The notes under the pieces: generated by a model
What the model saw: only the letters and a program-made list of their open reading frames with translations
Databases searched by the model: none
Told to the model about the DNA's origin: nothing
Made by a program: the position numbers and the translations under genes
Part shown: positions 5,984-13,937 of the stretch, piece after piece
Numbering within the stretch: the stretch's first letter is position 1
How the letters are laid out: each line of letters starts with the position of its first letter
DNA from: PS1 clade bacterium
Lineage (GTDB): Bacteria > Pseudomonadota > Alphaproteobacteria > RS24
Direction: 5' to 3'
Length of the DNA stretch: 14,112 bases
Assembly: GCA_016779015.1 (NCBI GenBank)
Contig: JADHOK010000025.1
Span: 1 to 14,112 of the forward strand

Positions 5984-7195
5984 ATGGATCTGAAATATAG
6001 CGCCGAAGACGAAGCCTTCCGTCAGGAAGTGCGCGATTTTATCGACGAGGCTTTCACGCCTGATATTCAGCGCGAATGCGCGCGGTCGAAAAACGGCTAT
6101 ATCACCAAAAAGAGCCACGTCACTTGGCAGAAGCGGCTTTATGAAAAAGGGTGGGCCGCGCCCAACTGGCCGGTCGAGCATGGCGGTGCCGGTTTCACGC
6201 CGACGCAAAAATTCATCTTCACGCAGGAAATGGAAGCCGCCGGTGCGCCGCATTCCATCGCTTTCGGCCTGACCATGGTCGCGCCGGTGATTATGAAATT
6301 CGGCACGGAAGAGCAAAAAGCGAAATACCTGCCGGATATTCTGGCCTCCAATGTTTGGTGGTGTCAGGGTTATTCGGAGCCGGGTTCGGGTTCCGACCTC
6401 GCATCGCTGCAGATGAAAGCCGAGGATAAAGGCGATCATTTCCTCTGTAATGGTACGAAGATTTGGACCACTATGGCGCAACACGCCGATATGATTTTCT
6501 GTCTTGTACGCACCTCGAATGAGGGCAAGCGTCAGGAAGGCATTTCATTCCTGCTCATCGACATGCACGCGCCGGGTGTTACCGTGTCGCCGCTGGTGAC
6601 GCTGGACGGCCCGGCCAAAGGTGCGCAGGAAATCAACCAAGTGTTTTTCGAGGACGTGAAAGTGCCGAAAGAAAACCTGGTCGGCAATCTCAATGAAGGC
6701 TGGACGTGCGCCAAATATCTGTTGGAATTTGAGCGCGGCAATCCGTATTCGGGTGGCCTGTATCGCAGTCTCGAAAAGGTCAAAAACCTGGCCGGTGAGG
6801 TTGTCAATAATGGCGCGTCGCTGCTCGAGGACGAAGATTTCGCCGCCAAAATGGCCGATTTGGAACGCCAGATTATGGTGCTGGAAGCCACCGAATTGCG
6901 CATCTTCTCTGAGGTGAGCGCCGGTCAGAACATCGGCCCCGGCTCGTCTTCCATGCTGAAGACGCGCGGCTCGGAATTGCAGCAAGAGGTCTCGCAATTG
7001 GGCATGGAAGCGGTCGGTCAATACGGCTTGCCGTTTGTCGAAGACACGCTGGCCTCGACCAATGAGAGCGATATCGGCATGGCCGGTGTCGCACCGGTGA
7101 CGCCGCGTTATTTCAATTATCGCAAGACGTCGATTTATGCCGGTTCGAATGAAATCCAGCGCGGCATTATTTCAAAAGCGGTTCTGGGTCTCTAA
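5984..7195 (+). CDS. Acyl-CoA dehydrogenase, PimC-like, paralogue of the first
   Basis: This 403-residue enzyme repeats the design of the gene at 2503. It begins MDLKYSAEDEAFRQEVRDF, has WWCQGYSEPGSGSDL near 125-139, the FCLVRTSNEGK(R)QEGISFLL block, and ends SIYAGSNEIQRGIISKAVLGL. The medium-chain YEG position is alanine (386); Glu250 in LEFERG is the probable catalytic base, as in isovaleryl-CoA and long-chain enzymes. AAAGGAG (5971-5977) six bases upstream fixes the start. It is the last gene of the operon and is followed by a terminator. It may work alone, or compete with the first dehydrogenase for the single PimD-like partner. The substrate is unknown. Confidence 0.9.
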   Translation: MDLKYSAEDEAFRQEVRDFIDEAFTPDIQRECARSKNGYITKKSHVTWQKRLYEKGWAAPNWPVEHGGAGFTPTQKFIFTQEMEAAGAPHSIAFGLTMVAPVIMKFGTEEQKAKYLPDILASNVWWCQGYSEPGSGSDLASLQMKAEDKGDHFLCNGTKIWTTMAQHADMIFCLVRTSNEGKRQEGISFLLIDMHAPGVTVSPLVTLDGPAKGAQEINQVFFEDVKVPKENLVGNLNEGWTCAKYLLEFERGNPYSGGLYRSLEKVKNLAGEVVNNGASLLEDEDFAAKMADLERQIMVLEATELRIFSEVSAGQNIGPGSSSMLKTRGSELQQEVSQLGMEAVGQYGLPFVEDTLASTNESDIGMAGVAPVTPRYFNYRKTSIYAGSNEIQRGIISKAVLGL

Positions 7196-7215
7196 GCACC
7201 CCAAAAGAGAATGCG

Positions 7216-7245
7216 AAAGGGCGTCCCTTGCGGGCGCCCTTTTTT
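7216..7245 (+). terminator. Rho-independent terminator of the acyl-CoA operon
   Basis: AAAGGGCG (7216-7223) pairs with CGCCCTTT (7235-7242). Inside, CCC (7225-7227) pairs with GGG (7232-7234), leaving one bulged T and a TTGC loop. A run of six T (7240-7245) follows. It lies 20 bases after the dehydrogenase stop. On the minus strand the hairpin also follows the Mrp operon stop at 7258, though with only a short T-run, so it may act in both directions less efficiently. Confidence 0.88.
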
Positions 7246-7257
7246 ATCTGTTCACGT

Positions 7258-8967
7258 TTAGGTAAATAGGCGCGTCACAAGCATCAGCGCGAACACGGCA
7301 AGGAAGATGCCCGCCGCCGCGCCGGTGGAGGCGATGCCCGACACCAATCCGCTGGCCCGACTGGTTTCTTCGCTCAAGCGCAGCGCCGCCATCAGGCCTT
7401 TTTGCGCCAATGCTACGCCGCTGAACCACAGCGCCAGCACCGGCATGGCGATGCCTTTGGCGACGCGCGGCAGGGCACGGCGCAACAGCCAGTCAGTGTT
7501 CAAAACGGTCGAGTCAATTTCAGGCGGATACAGCCCGCGCACAATCAGGAAGACGAAAGCCAGCACCGCAAACAGCAAGAGCTGCAACTCGCCCAGCACA
7601 TGTCCGGTTTCCCAGACATCGTATTTCACCTCATAGGGCAACAGCGTATAAAGCGGCTGCGGGAAGATGCCGATAAGCACACACAATGCCGCTGCAATGC
7701 CCATGGCGATGAGCATATTCAGCGGCGCTTCCTTGACCTTGAATTTGCGGTCGTGACCGAAGAAAGCGAAATAGGGAATTTTAATCCCCGAATGTTCGAG
7801 CACACCGGCGGAGGCAAATATCAGCGCCAGCCAGACGAGGAAATAGCCCTCTTTGGCGGCCGCGCCAATGGTCAGCGATTTGGTGACGAAACCGGAGAAT
7901 AGCGGGAAGCTGGAAATCGACACCGCGCCGATGATGCAAAAAATGGCGGTCAGGGGCATTTGCTTCCACAGCCCGCCCAGTTCGCTGGCTTTCGCCGTGC
8001 CGGTGCGATACAGCACTGCGCCCATGCTCATGAACAATAGCGATTTATAAATGATATGCGCGAAGGCGTGCGCCACTGTGCCGTTCAGTGCCAGTTCGGT
8101 GCCGACACCAATGCCGACCACCATAAAGCCCAGCTGGTTGTTGAGCGAGAAAGCCAATACCCGGCGCAGGTCGTTTTCAATCACCGCGAAGAAGACCGGG
8201 AACAGCGTCATCACCGCGCCGACCCAGATGAGCGGCGTCAGTCCGGCAAAGCACAGCGCCAACATATAAATCGACAGCTTGGTGGTGAAGGCAGACAGCA
8301 CCACAGTGCCGGTCACCGAGGCTTCGGGGTAAGCGTCTTGCAGCCAGCCATTGAGGAATGGAAACGCCGCTTTGATGCCGAAGGCCAGCAGCACGCAGAA
8401 ACCGGCCGGTGTCGTTGCGTCCAACGCGGTGATGGCAAAGCCTGCACCCGAGCGCCAAAGCAGCACAGCACCGGCCAGCAGAATAACGCCGGAGGCAACT
8501 TGCATCAGCAAATAGCGCATCGCCGCGCCCAAGGAGCGCGAGGTGTTTCCGGCCAGCACCAGAAATACCGAAGTGAACGCGGTCAGCTCCCAATAGACAA
8601 ACAGGGTGAGGAAATCGCCCGCGAACAGCGCCGCAATCGCCGCCCCGGCATAGGCGAGACCGGCAGTGGCAGTGATTTTCACATCCTCGTGCATGGCGTA
8701 AATCACGTTCAGCGCGGCGGCAATGTGGAACACCAGCGCAAACGGTTTGGTAATCGCTTCGGCGCGCACCAATATCATTTCAATTCCGGCGAGGCTGGCG
8801 GTCATATGCACGCCGGTCTCGATTTGCCAGACCGACCAGCCGGAAAACCCAATCAGCGCCAGCATGTAATAATTGCGCACCATTGGCGGCAGCAGTGGCA
8901 CGGCCAGCGCGCCGAGAATGAGCATCATGCCCGGGATGGCGAGAATGGCATCAAGCATTGTCGTCAT
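7258..8967 (-). CDS. NuoL/MrpA-like proton-conducting antiporter subunit (third D-type)
   Basis: This large inner-membrane protein of 569 residues belongs to the NuoL/M/N-MrpA/D family. The channel residues are present: Glu127 in FVYWELTAF, Lys199 in FGIKAAFPF and Lys230 in FTTKLSIY, with HIIYKSLLF further on. After about residue 440 it has an extra tail: one hydrophobic segment, a long charged/amphipathic stretch including LNTDWLLRR, and a last hydrophobic helix. This is like the lateral-helix tail of NuoL. It is the last gene of the operon and overlaps the small membrane gene by 17 bases (8 if Met4 at 8958 is the start). It probably conducts protons within the Mrp-type complex; its exact role is inferred. 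Confidence 0.88.
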   Translation of the reverse strand: MTTMLDAILAIPGMMLILGALAVPLLPPMVRNYYMLALIGFSGWSVWQIETGVHMTASLAGIEMILVRAEAITKPFALVFHIAAALNVIYAMHEDVKITATAGLAYAGAAIAALFAGDFLTLFVYWELTAFTSVFLVLAGNTSRSLGAAMRYLLMQVASGVILLAGAVLLWRSGAGFAITALDATTPAGFCVLLAFGIKAAFPFLNGWLQDAYPEASVTGTVVLSAFTTKLSIYMLALCFAGLTPLIWVGAVMTLFPVFFAVIENDLRRVLAFSLNNQLGFMVVGIGVGTELALNGTVAHAFAHIIYKSLLFMSMGAVLYRTGTAKASELGGLWKQMPLTAIFCIIGAVSISSFPLFSGFVTKSLTIGAAAKEGYFLVWLALIFASAGVLEHSGIKIPYFAFFGHDRKFKVKEAPLNMLIAMGIAAALCVLIGIFPQPLYTLLPYEVKYDVWETGHVLGELQLLLFAVLAFVFLIVRGLYPPEIDSTVLNTDWLLRRALPRVAKGIAMPVLALWFSGVALAQKGLMAALRLSEETSRASGLVSGIASTGAAAGIFLAVFALMLVTRLFT

Positions 8968-9199
8968 CCTGATAATAATCTGTCGGGCGCATCACCAGCT
9001 TGCGCAGCAAGACGCCGCCGCCGACCACCACGCAGAACGCGGCAAAGCCAAACAGGGCAAAGAATAGCGGCGTCGCCTCAAGGGCAAAATAAGCATGGCG
9101 ATGGATGATAAACTCGGCCACCAGCAACGCCGCACACACAACCATGAGCGCGCCGATAAAGCGGCGGCCGGATTTTGAGATTTCGACTTTATCGCTCAC
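8951..9199 (-). CDS. Unrecognised 82-residue two-helix membrane protein in the Mrp operon
   Basis: I do not recognise this family. Starting at the GTG at 9199, the product has a short charged N-terminus, two hydrophobic segments (about residues 14-34 and 43-63) joined by a loop with HRHAYFALEATP, and a polar tail rich in aspartate. AGGGGG (9205-9210) lies five bases upstream and the start is one base after the stop of the preceding subunit (TGATGTG), so translational coupling is likely. An ATG at 9244 would add 15 residues but overlaps the upstream gene by 44 bases and has no clear ribosome-binding site. Its place between two antiporter-like subunits suggests an accessory subunit, perhaps analogous to MbhI; that is inference. 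Confidence 0.72.
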   Translation of the reverse strand: MSDKVEISKSGRRFIGALMVVCAALLVAEFIIHRHAYFALEATPLFFALFGFAAFCVVVGGGVLLRKLVMRPTDYYQDDDNA

Positions 9200-9200
9200 A

Positions 9201-10655
9201 TCAACCCCCTGCTGGCTTGGCAAAATCGAGAATGAAATAATCAACCGCGAAGAACAGTGCCACCGACATCGCCGCCGTCAAAGCCAGCGGCAACACCATG
9301 CTCATCGGCGCTTCTTGAACAGCTTCACTTTTCAGCCCATGCGTCGGCGCGGCAAAGAAACCGCGCAGCACAATCTCGCCCAGATAAACCAGATTGAGCA
9401 GCGATGATATCATCAGCGCGGCCAGCACAAGAAGATGACCATTATCCAACGCCCCGCCCATCAGCATGATTTTCGACCATGCACCGGCCAAAGGCGGTAC
9501 GCCGATAATCGACAGCGCGCCAAGCGCAAAAGCCGTATAGGTGACGGGCATGACGCGGCCCAGCCCGTTCATATCCTTAATGTCGGTCAGATGATGCGCC
9601 ACATAAATTGCACCGGCGCAGAAAAATAAGGTGATTTTCCCGGCCGCATGGGCCGCGATGTGCAGCGCCGCGCCCGATGCCGCAAGCGAGGTCGCGAGGC
9701 TGGCACCCAGCACAATATAACCGAGCTGGCTGATGGTCGAATAAGCCAGCCGCGCTTTCAAATTGGTTTTGGTCATGGCGACGACCGACGCGGCGAGGAT
9801 GGAGAAGCTGGCGACATAGACCAGCCAATCGCTGCTCGCTGTCTCGCGCAGAAAATCGATACCGAAGATATACACCGCCACTTTCAGCACGGTGAAGACA
9901 CCGGCTTTCACCACTGCTACGGCGTGCAGCAGGGCGCTGACCGGTGTCGGTGCGACCATGGCGGCGGGCAGCCATCGGTGTAGCGGCATCAACGCCGCTT
10001 TGCCGATGCCGAAAGCAAACAGCGCCAACAGGAAGGGCACGTAAAACGGGTCGATGTGACCGGCGAGAATGCCGCCGCTTTTGAATTCCAACGTCCCCGT
10101 CAGCACCCAGACGCCGATAACGCCGAACAGCAAAAGCACCACCGAACTGGCGACCAATATGCCGAGATAAATCCGTCCGGCGCGCATCGCTTCGGGCGTG
10201 CCTTTATGCGTCACCAGCGGATAGGTGGAGAAGGTGAGTATTTCGTAAAACACAAACAGCGTCAGCAGATTGCCCGACAGCGCAATGCCCATGGCGGCGT
10301 GAATGGCAATGGCATAGAAGAACATGAAGCGCGTATGGTTGGCCTCACCGGCACCGCGCATATAGCCAATGGTATAAAGTGTCGCCACCGGCCACAACAC
10401 GCCAGCCACCAGAGCGAATAATTTGCCCAATGGCTCAGGGGTGAAGCTGATGTCGAGGCCCGCCGCCAGCGATATGAAATGCACCGTGTCGGTTTCGGCG
10501 CTGGCGTAAAGCCGCACCGCGCAAGCCGCGGTAATGGCGCCGATGAGCAAAGCTTGCCCGTCGCGCAGGTCAGGCTTGTCGCGTAATAAAAGCACCAGCG
10601 CCGACGCCAGAAGCGGCAAGCCTAGCAGCGCCAGAATGAGCGTATCAACAGCCAT
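9201..10655 (-). CDS. MrpD/NuoM-like antiporter subunit (second D-type)
   Basis: This 484-residue polytopic inner-membrane protein belongs to the proton-conducting NuoL/M/N-Mrp family. The ion-path residues are visible: Glu138 in FVFYEILTF, Lys219 in GIGKAALMPLHRWLPAA, and Lys250 in HAVAVVKAGVF following the PTPVSALLHA signature. HAAGKITLFF and KARLAYSTISQLGY are also typical. The PTPVSALLHA and VKAGVF segments look closer to NuoL/MrpA than those of the next upstream gene, so it may take the place of the missing MrpA N-terminal part. Its ATG shares one base with the stop codon of mrpD (TAATG), implying coupled translation. Confidence 0.9.
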   Translation of the reverse strand: MAVDTLILALLGLPLLASALVLLLRDKPDLRDGQALLIGAITAACAVRLYASAETDTVHFISLAAGLDISFTPEPLGKLFALVAGVLWPVATLYTIGYMRGAGEANHTRFMFFYAIAIHAAMGIALSGNLLTLFVFYEILTFSTYPLVTHKGTPEAMRAGRIYLGILVASSVVLLLFGVIGVWVLTGTLEFKSGGILAGHIDPFYVPFLLALFAFGIGKAALMPLHRWLPAAMVAPTPVSALLHAVAVVKAGVFTVLKVAVYIFGIDFLRETASSDWLVYVASFSILAASVVAMTKTNLKARLAYSTISQLGYIVLGASLATSLAASGAALHIAAHAAGKITLFFCAGAIYVAHHLTDIKDMNGLGRVMPVTYTAFALGALSIIGVPPLAGAWSKIMLMGGALDNGHLLVLAALMISSLLNLVYLGEIVLRGFFAAPTHGLKSEAVQEAPMSMVLPLALTAAMSVALFFAVDYFILDFAKPAGG

Positions 10656-12139
10656 TAGCGCGTGCCCCCGATAAATACATTGGCGGCCGCGTAAGCCGCT
10701 TCAACCAGCGGAGCGGAGAAAATACCGAAGCCGATTGTCGCCACCACCATCAACCAAGCTGGCACATATTGCACCGGCGATTCCGTCAGCACTGGCGCGT
10801 CTTCGGGGCGTTCTTTCAGCCACGCCGCTTCGATGATTTTCCAAACATAAGCCAGCGCCAGCGCCGAGCTGATAAAGGTCAGACCGGCCAGCATCCAGAA
10901 ATCCTGCTCCAGCAGCGCGCGGATGAGATAGAGCTTAGAAATAAAGCCCGCCGTCAGCGGCACACCGATAAGCGCCAACCCGCCAACCAGAATGGCCGTC
11001 ATGGTGATGGGGATTTGTCGCCCCGCGCCTTCGATCGTATGCATGCTGGCGCGCCCCGCTTGTGCGGCAATCGCGCCAATGGCGAGGAACAATGCCCCTT
11101 TCATCAGCGCGTGATTGAACAAATGGATAAAGGCGGCGGCGAGGCCGGTGGCGCTCATCGCGCCAATGCCGATGGCCATATAGCCGAGCTGGGCGATGGA
11201 GGATTGCGCGAACAGCTTTTTCAAATCGGTCTCGAGAATAGCCGCCAATGTGCCGACAAAAGCGCCGGCAATGCCCAATGTCAGTATCAGCAGGCCGACC
11301 GCATCGGCGAGCCCGGGGAATTCGATACCGAAGACGCCGAAAATCAAGCGGATGAGAACATAGACCGAAACCTTGGTGGCGGTCGCGGCCATCAACGCCG
11401 AGACCGCAGACGGCGCGTGGGCGTAAGCCGGTACCAGCCAGAAGTGCAGCGGAAATAGCGCCATTTTCAAGAACAGACCGAGGGCGATAAAAGCCAGCGC
11501 GGTGAACACGGCGCGGGTCGATTCCACATCGGCGAGGCGCTCGGACAAATCCATCAGGTTCAATGTGCCGGTGAGCATGTAAAGCAGGCCGAGGCCGATA
11601 ACATAGAAAGTCGCGCCGACCGTGCCGAGAATGAGATAGTTAAAGGCGGCGGGCAGGGCGCGGCGGTCGCGGCCCGCCCCCATGGCGACCAGCGCATAGG
11701 CCGATAGCGAGGAGATTTCGAGGAAGACGAAAATATTGAACGCATCGCCGGTGGTCACTTGCCCCAGCATACCGGCAATGGTCAGCAACCAAGCGGCGTA
11801 GAACAGCGCGTGGTCGCGCGCATCGATTTCCGCTTCGACCAGACGCCGCGCCGCAATGGTGGCGACAAAAGCAATGCCCGAGACGACAGGCAGCACCAGC
11901 GCGCTGGCGGCGTCAATAACATAGACAATACCGATGGGCGCGGGCCAGCCGCCAAGCTCGTAAATCAGCGCTTCTCCGGCGATTTTTTGTTGGCCGAACA
12001 GCACCACGGAAATCAGGAAAGCCACGCCGGTAAGCAGCAGCGCCAGCCCCCAAGCCAAATCGCGTCCGCGCAACAGCGCCGCCAATGGCGCACCCAAAAG
12101 CGGCACAATGATTTGCAGAATGGGCAGGTGCTGCATCAT
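10655..12139 (-). CDS. mrpD: Cation/proton antiporter subunit MrpD
   Basis: This 494-residue inner-membrane protein is the core MrpD/MnhD subunit. Glu141 in FVFLEISSLSAYAL, Lys225 in GLFLKMALFPLHFWLVPAYAHAPS and Lys256 in TATKVSVYVLIR match the residues of Bacillus MrpD known to be needed for exchange (Glu137, Lys219 and the following lysine). FAQSSIAQLGYMAIG and FNHALMKGALFL are further family blocks. The start ATG at 12139 overlaps the mrpC stop (ATGA); the second codon is also ATG. Following mrpC directly is the normal order in Mrp operons, which makes this the most conventional of the three large subunits here. Confidence 0.93.
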   Translation of the reverse strand: MMQHLPILQIIVPLLGAPLAALLRGRDLAWGLALLLTGVAFLISVVLFGQQKIAGEALIYELGGWPAPIGIVYVIDAASALVLPVVSGIAFVATIAARRLVEAEIDARDHALFYAAWLLTIAGMLGQVTTGDAFNIFVFLEISSLSAYALVAMGAGRDRRALPAAFNYLILGTVGATFYVIGLGLLYMLTGTLNLMDLSERLADVESTRAVFTALAFIALGLFLKMALFPLHFWLVPAYAHAPSAVSALMAATATKVSVYVLIRLIFGVFGIEFPGLADAVGLLILTLGIAGAFVGTLAAILETDLKKLFAQSSIAQLGYMAIGIGAMSATGLAAAFIHLFNHALMKGALFLAIGAIAAQAGRASMHTIEGAGRQIPITMTAILVGGLALIGVPLTAGFISKLYLIRALLEQDFWMLAGLTFISSALALAYVWKIIEAAWLKERPEDAPVLTESPVQYVPAWLMVVATIGFGIFSAPLVEAAYAAANVFIGGTR

Positions 12140-12516
12140 GCGTCGGCCCCCTCATCTTCTTCGGCTTCGATGATTTTAATCAGCTCGTCATCCTCAATCG
12201 TGCCATAGCTTTCATAGACGCGGATAATCAGCGCATAGCCGACCGCCGTCGTCGCCACGCCGACCACAATGGCGGTGAGGATGAGCACATGCGGCAGCGG
12301 ATTGGCATAAGCCTTTTGTGCCGCATCGGTGAGAATGGGCGCGGTGCCATTGGCTATTTTGCCCATGGAGATATAGAGCATGAAGACCGAGGTTTGGAAA
12401 ATCGTCAGGCCGACCATTTTCTTCACCATATTGCCGCGCGCAATGACGGTATAAAAGCCGATCATCATCAGCGCGATGACAAGAAAATAATTCCACTGGC
12501 CGGCCAGCATACTCAT
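12136..12516 (-). CDS. mrpC: Cation/proton antiporter subunit MrpC (NuoK-like)
   Basis: This 126-residue protein has three hydrophobic helices and the MrpC/NuoK signature NPLPHVLILTAIVVGVATTA at residues 72-91. The second helix reads VGLTIFQTS, with threonine where NuoK has a conserved glutamate, as is common in MrpC. The C-terminal tail after about residue 102 is strongly acidic and longer than the core. Start and stop both overlap neighbours by four bases (ATGA), to mrpB upstream and mrpD downstream. It forms part of the membrane antiporter complex. Confidence 0.93.
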   Translation of the reverse strand: MSMLAGQWNYFLVIALMMIGFYTVIARGNMVKKMVGLTIFQTSVFMLYISMGKIANGTAPILTDAAQKAYANPLPHVLILTAIVVGVATTAVGYALIIRVYESYGTIEDDELIKIIEAEEDEGADA

Positions 12517-13019
12517 GTGCGCGACCTCTTTTTTGGAGCTTGTTTTGCTGCGCCGCGTTTGGCGTCTTTGTCTTGCGCTTCCATCCTGTCCAATAGGCGG
12601 TTATGCGTCATGCGTCCGGCAAAGGTGAAGAACAGCGCCACCATTACCGAGGCGACGGTCAGTCCGACGCCAAACTCAACCAGCAAAATGCCGATATGCT
12701 GTCCGGCTTGGGGCGTGGCCCCGAGGACGTCATAATCGAGATAGTTTTCGCCGAGGAGCATTGAAGCGACGCCGGTCAAACCGTAAAGCAGCACACCGGC
12801 GCACACCGCCAGCAAGTTAAGATTGGCGGGCCAGACATGGCGTCCGCGATTGAGGCCGAAAATCATCGCATTGAGCACAAACGCGGCGGCAAAAATCACC
12901 CCGGCCTGAAAGCCGCCGCCGGGGCCGTAATCGCCATGGAATTGCACATATAGCGCAAACAACATGACGGTCGGTATCATCACTTTAGCGACGACGCGGA
13001 TGACGGGATCATCTTGCAT
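12513..13019 (-). CDS. mrpB: Cation/proton antiporter subunit MrpB (MbhF-like)
   Basis: This 168-residue membrane protein carries the MnhB signature FHGDYGPGGGFQAGVIFA near residues 27-44, followed by hydrophobic helices and a basic tail (KDAKRG...KKRSRT). The start at 13019 is chosen because AAGGAGG (13026-13032) lies six bases upstream and the protein then begins MQDDPVIRVV, as family members do; an in-frame ATG at 13124 would add 35 residues unlike any MrpB. It overlaps the end of the preceding MbhD/E-like gene by 11 bases and the start of mrpC by four. Confidence 0.92.
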   Translation of the reverse strand: MQDDPVIRVVAKVMIPTVMLFALYVQFHGDYGPGGGFQAGVIFAAAFVLNAMIFGLNRGRHVWPANLNLLAVCAGVLLYGLTGVASMLLGENYLDYDVLGATPQAGQHIGILLVEFGVGLTVASVMVALFFTFAGRMTHNRLLDRMEAQDKDAKRGAAKQAPKKRSRT

Positions 13020-13581
13020 TGCCGTCCTCCTTGTCGCGATCGCCGTTTCGGCGGCGCGGTCTTGTGTAGCCGCCCAAAACCAGCAGCACTGCGATGGCGG
13101 CGGTGAACACCACCACTGTTTCACCCAGCGTGTCGAAGCCGCGATAGCTGGCCAGCACCGAGGTCACAACATTGGGGATGCCGATATCCTCAGCGCTGCC
13201 GGTCAAATATTCGGGCGCGACGTGATTGTGTATCGGCGCATTGGCGTCACCAAAAGCCGGCAAATCCGACACCGCGACGGCCAGCATGGCGGCGGTTGCA
13301 AAAGCCAAAAATGCCGGTACCAAGGCAATCGAATGGGGTTTTTCATCGCGCGGCACTAAAGACAATGTGGCCAACGCCAAAATGGTCGAAATGCCGGCCC
13401 CCACCGCCGCTTCGGTGAAAGCGACATCGACCGCATCGAGCACCACAAATAATGCGGCGGCGACCAGCGAGAACGCGCCCGACAGCATCACCACAGCGAA
13501 CAGCCGGTGGAGGCGCACGGCCAATATGGCGATGAGTGTGAGCAGCGAGATGAGCGCCGCATCAACCAGAAAGCCGGACAT
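13009..13581 (-). CDS. DUF4040 protein, fused MbhD/MbhE-like (MrpA C-terminal equivalent)
   Basis: This 190-residue membrane protein covers the two regions that in ordinary bacterial Mrp lie at the C-terminus of the large MrpA subunit. Residues about 1-80 match DUF4040/MbhD, with the acidic motif DVAFTEAAVGAG (Glu57). Residues about 85-175 match MbhE, with the IPNVVTSVLASYRGFDTLGE motif ending in Glu154. In the archaeal Mbh complex these are two separate proteins; here they are one. A strong AGGAGG upstream and a one-base overlap with the mrpG stop (TGATG) fix the start. It is probably part of the ion-translocating core next to MrpG and MrpF. Confidence 0.87.
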   Translation of the reverse strand: MSGFLVDAALISLLTLIAILAVRLHRLFAVVMLSGAFSLVAAALFVVLDAVDVAFTEAAVGAGISTILALATLSLVPRDEKPHSIALVPAFLAFATAAMLAVAVSDLPAFGDANAPIHNHVAPEYLTGSAEDIGIPNVVTSVLASYRGFDTLGETVVVFTAAIAVLLVLGGYTRPRRRNGDRDKEDGNAR

Positions 13582-13937
13582 CAGGCGCGCCTCCTATTGC
13601 TGGTTTTCCGTTTGGCTGATTTTTTCGGCGCGACATTTTCCGGTTCCTCACCGGCGGCGCGCACGGCGCGGGCAATGGCATGGGTGGCCGTCGGGCCGGT
13701 AAGCACCAAAATAAAGCCGATAAGGATGAGCCGCACGCTGACCGTCCAATCGGGCGACAACAGCAGCAAGCCGAACAGAATGAGCCCGGCCCCGCCGGTA
13801 TCGACAATGCCGGTGCCGTGCATGCGCTGATAGACATCGCCCAGGCGCAACAGGCCCAGCGCACCAAAGATGACGGCAACACTGCCGATAAACAGGCTGG
13901 CCATGCCGATAATCTCGATAATGCCGCCAATACTCAT
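13581..13937 (-). CDS. mrpG: Cation/proton antiporter subunit MrpG
   Basis: This 118-residue protein has three hydrophobic helices and the MnhG signature LGLLRLGDVYQRMHGTGIVD (residues 27-46), followed by GLLLLSP and GPTATHAIARA near 81-91. The tail is basic (KKSAKRK...NRRR). Its ATG overlaps the mrpF stop (ATGA), and its stop shares a base with the next ATG. It is a small membrane subunit needed for the assembled antiporter in better studied Mrp systems. Confidence 0.93.
   Translation of the reverse strand: MSIGGIIEIIGMASLFIGSVAVIFGALGLLRLGDVYQRMHGTGIVDTGGAGLILFGLLLLSPDWTVSVRLILIGFILVLTGPTATHAIARAVRAAGEEPENVAPKKSAKRKTSNRRRA

Noticed and set aside
5846..6484. A minus-strand open frame of 212 codons in the acyl-CoA operon.
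   Set aside because: It overlaps two well supported plus-strand genes and has no family motif.
8056..9108. A plus-strand open frame of 350 codons.
   Set aside because: It is antisense to the 569-residue antiporter-like subunit. Its product is full of His, Gln and Arg, typical of the reverse of a hydrophobic membrane protein gene, and has no domain.
10769..11458. A plus-strand open frame of 229 codons.
   Set aside because: It is antisense to mrpD, with the same low-information His/Arg/Gln-rich composition and no ribosome-binding site noted.
13020..13124. An N-terminal extension of mrpB from an ATG at 13124.
   Set aside because: The extra 35 residues (Cys/Trp/Pro rich) do not look like MrpB and lie in the coding region of the preceding gene. 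The ATG at 13019 has a strong AAGGAGG.
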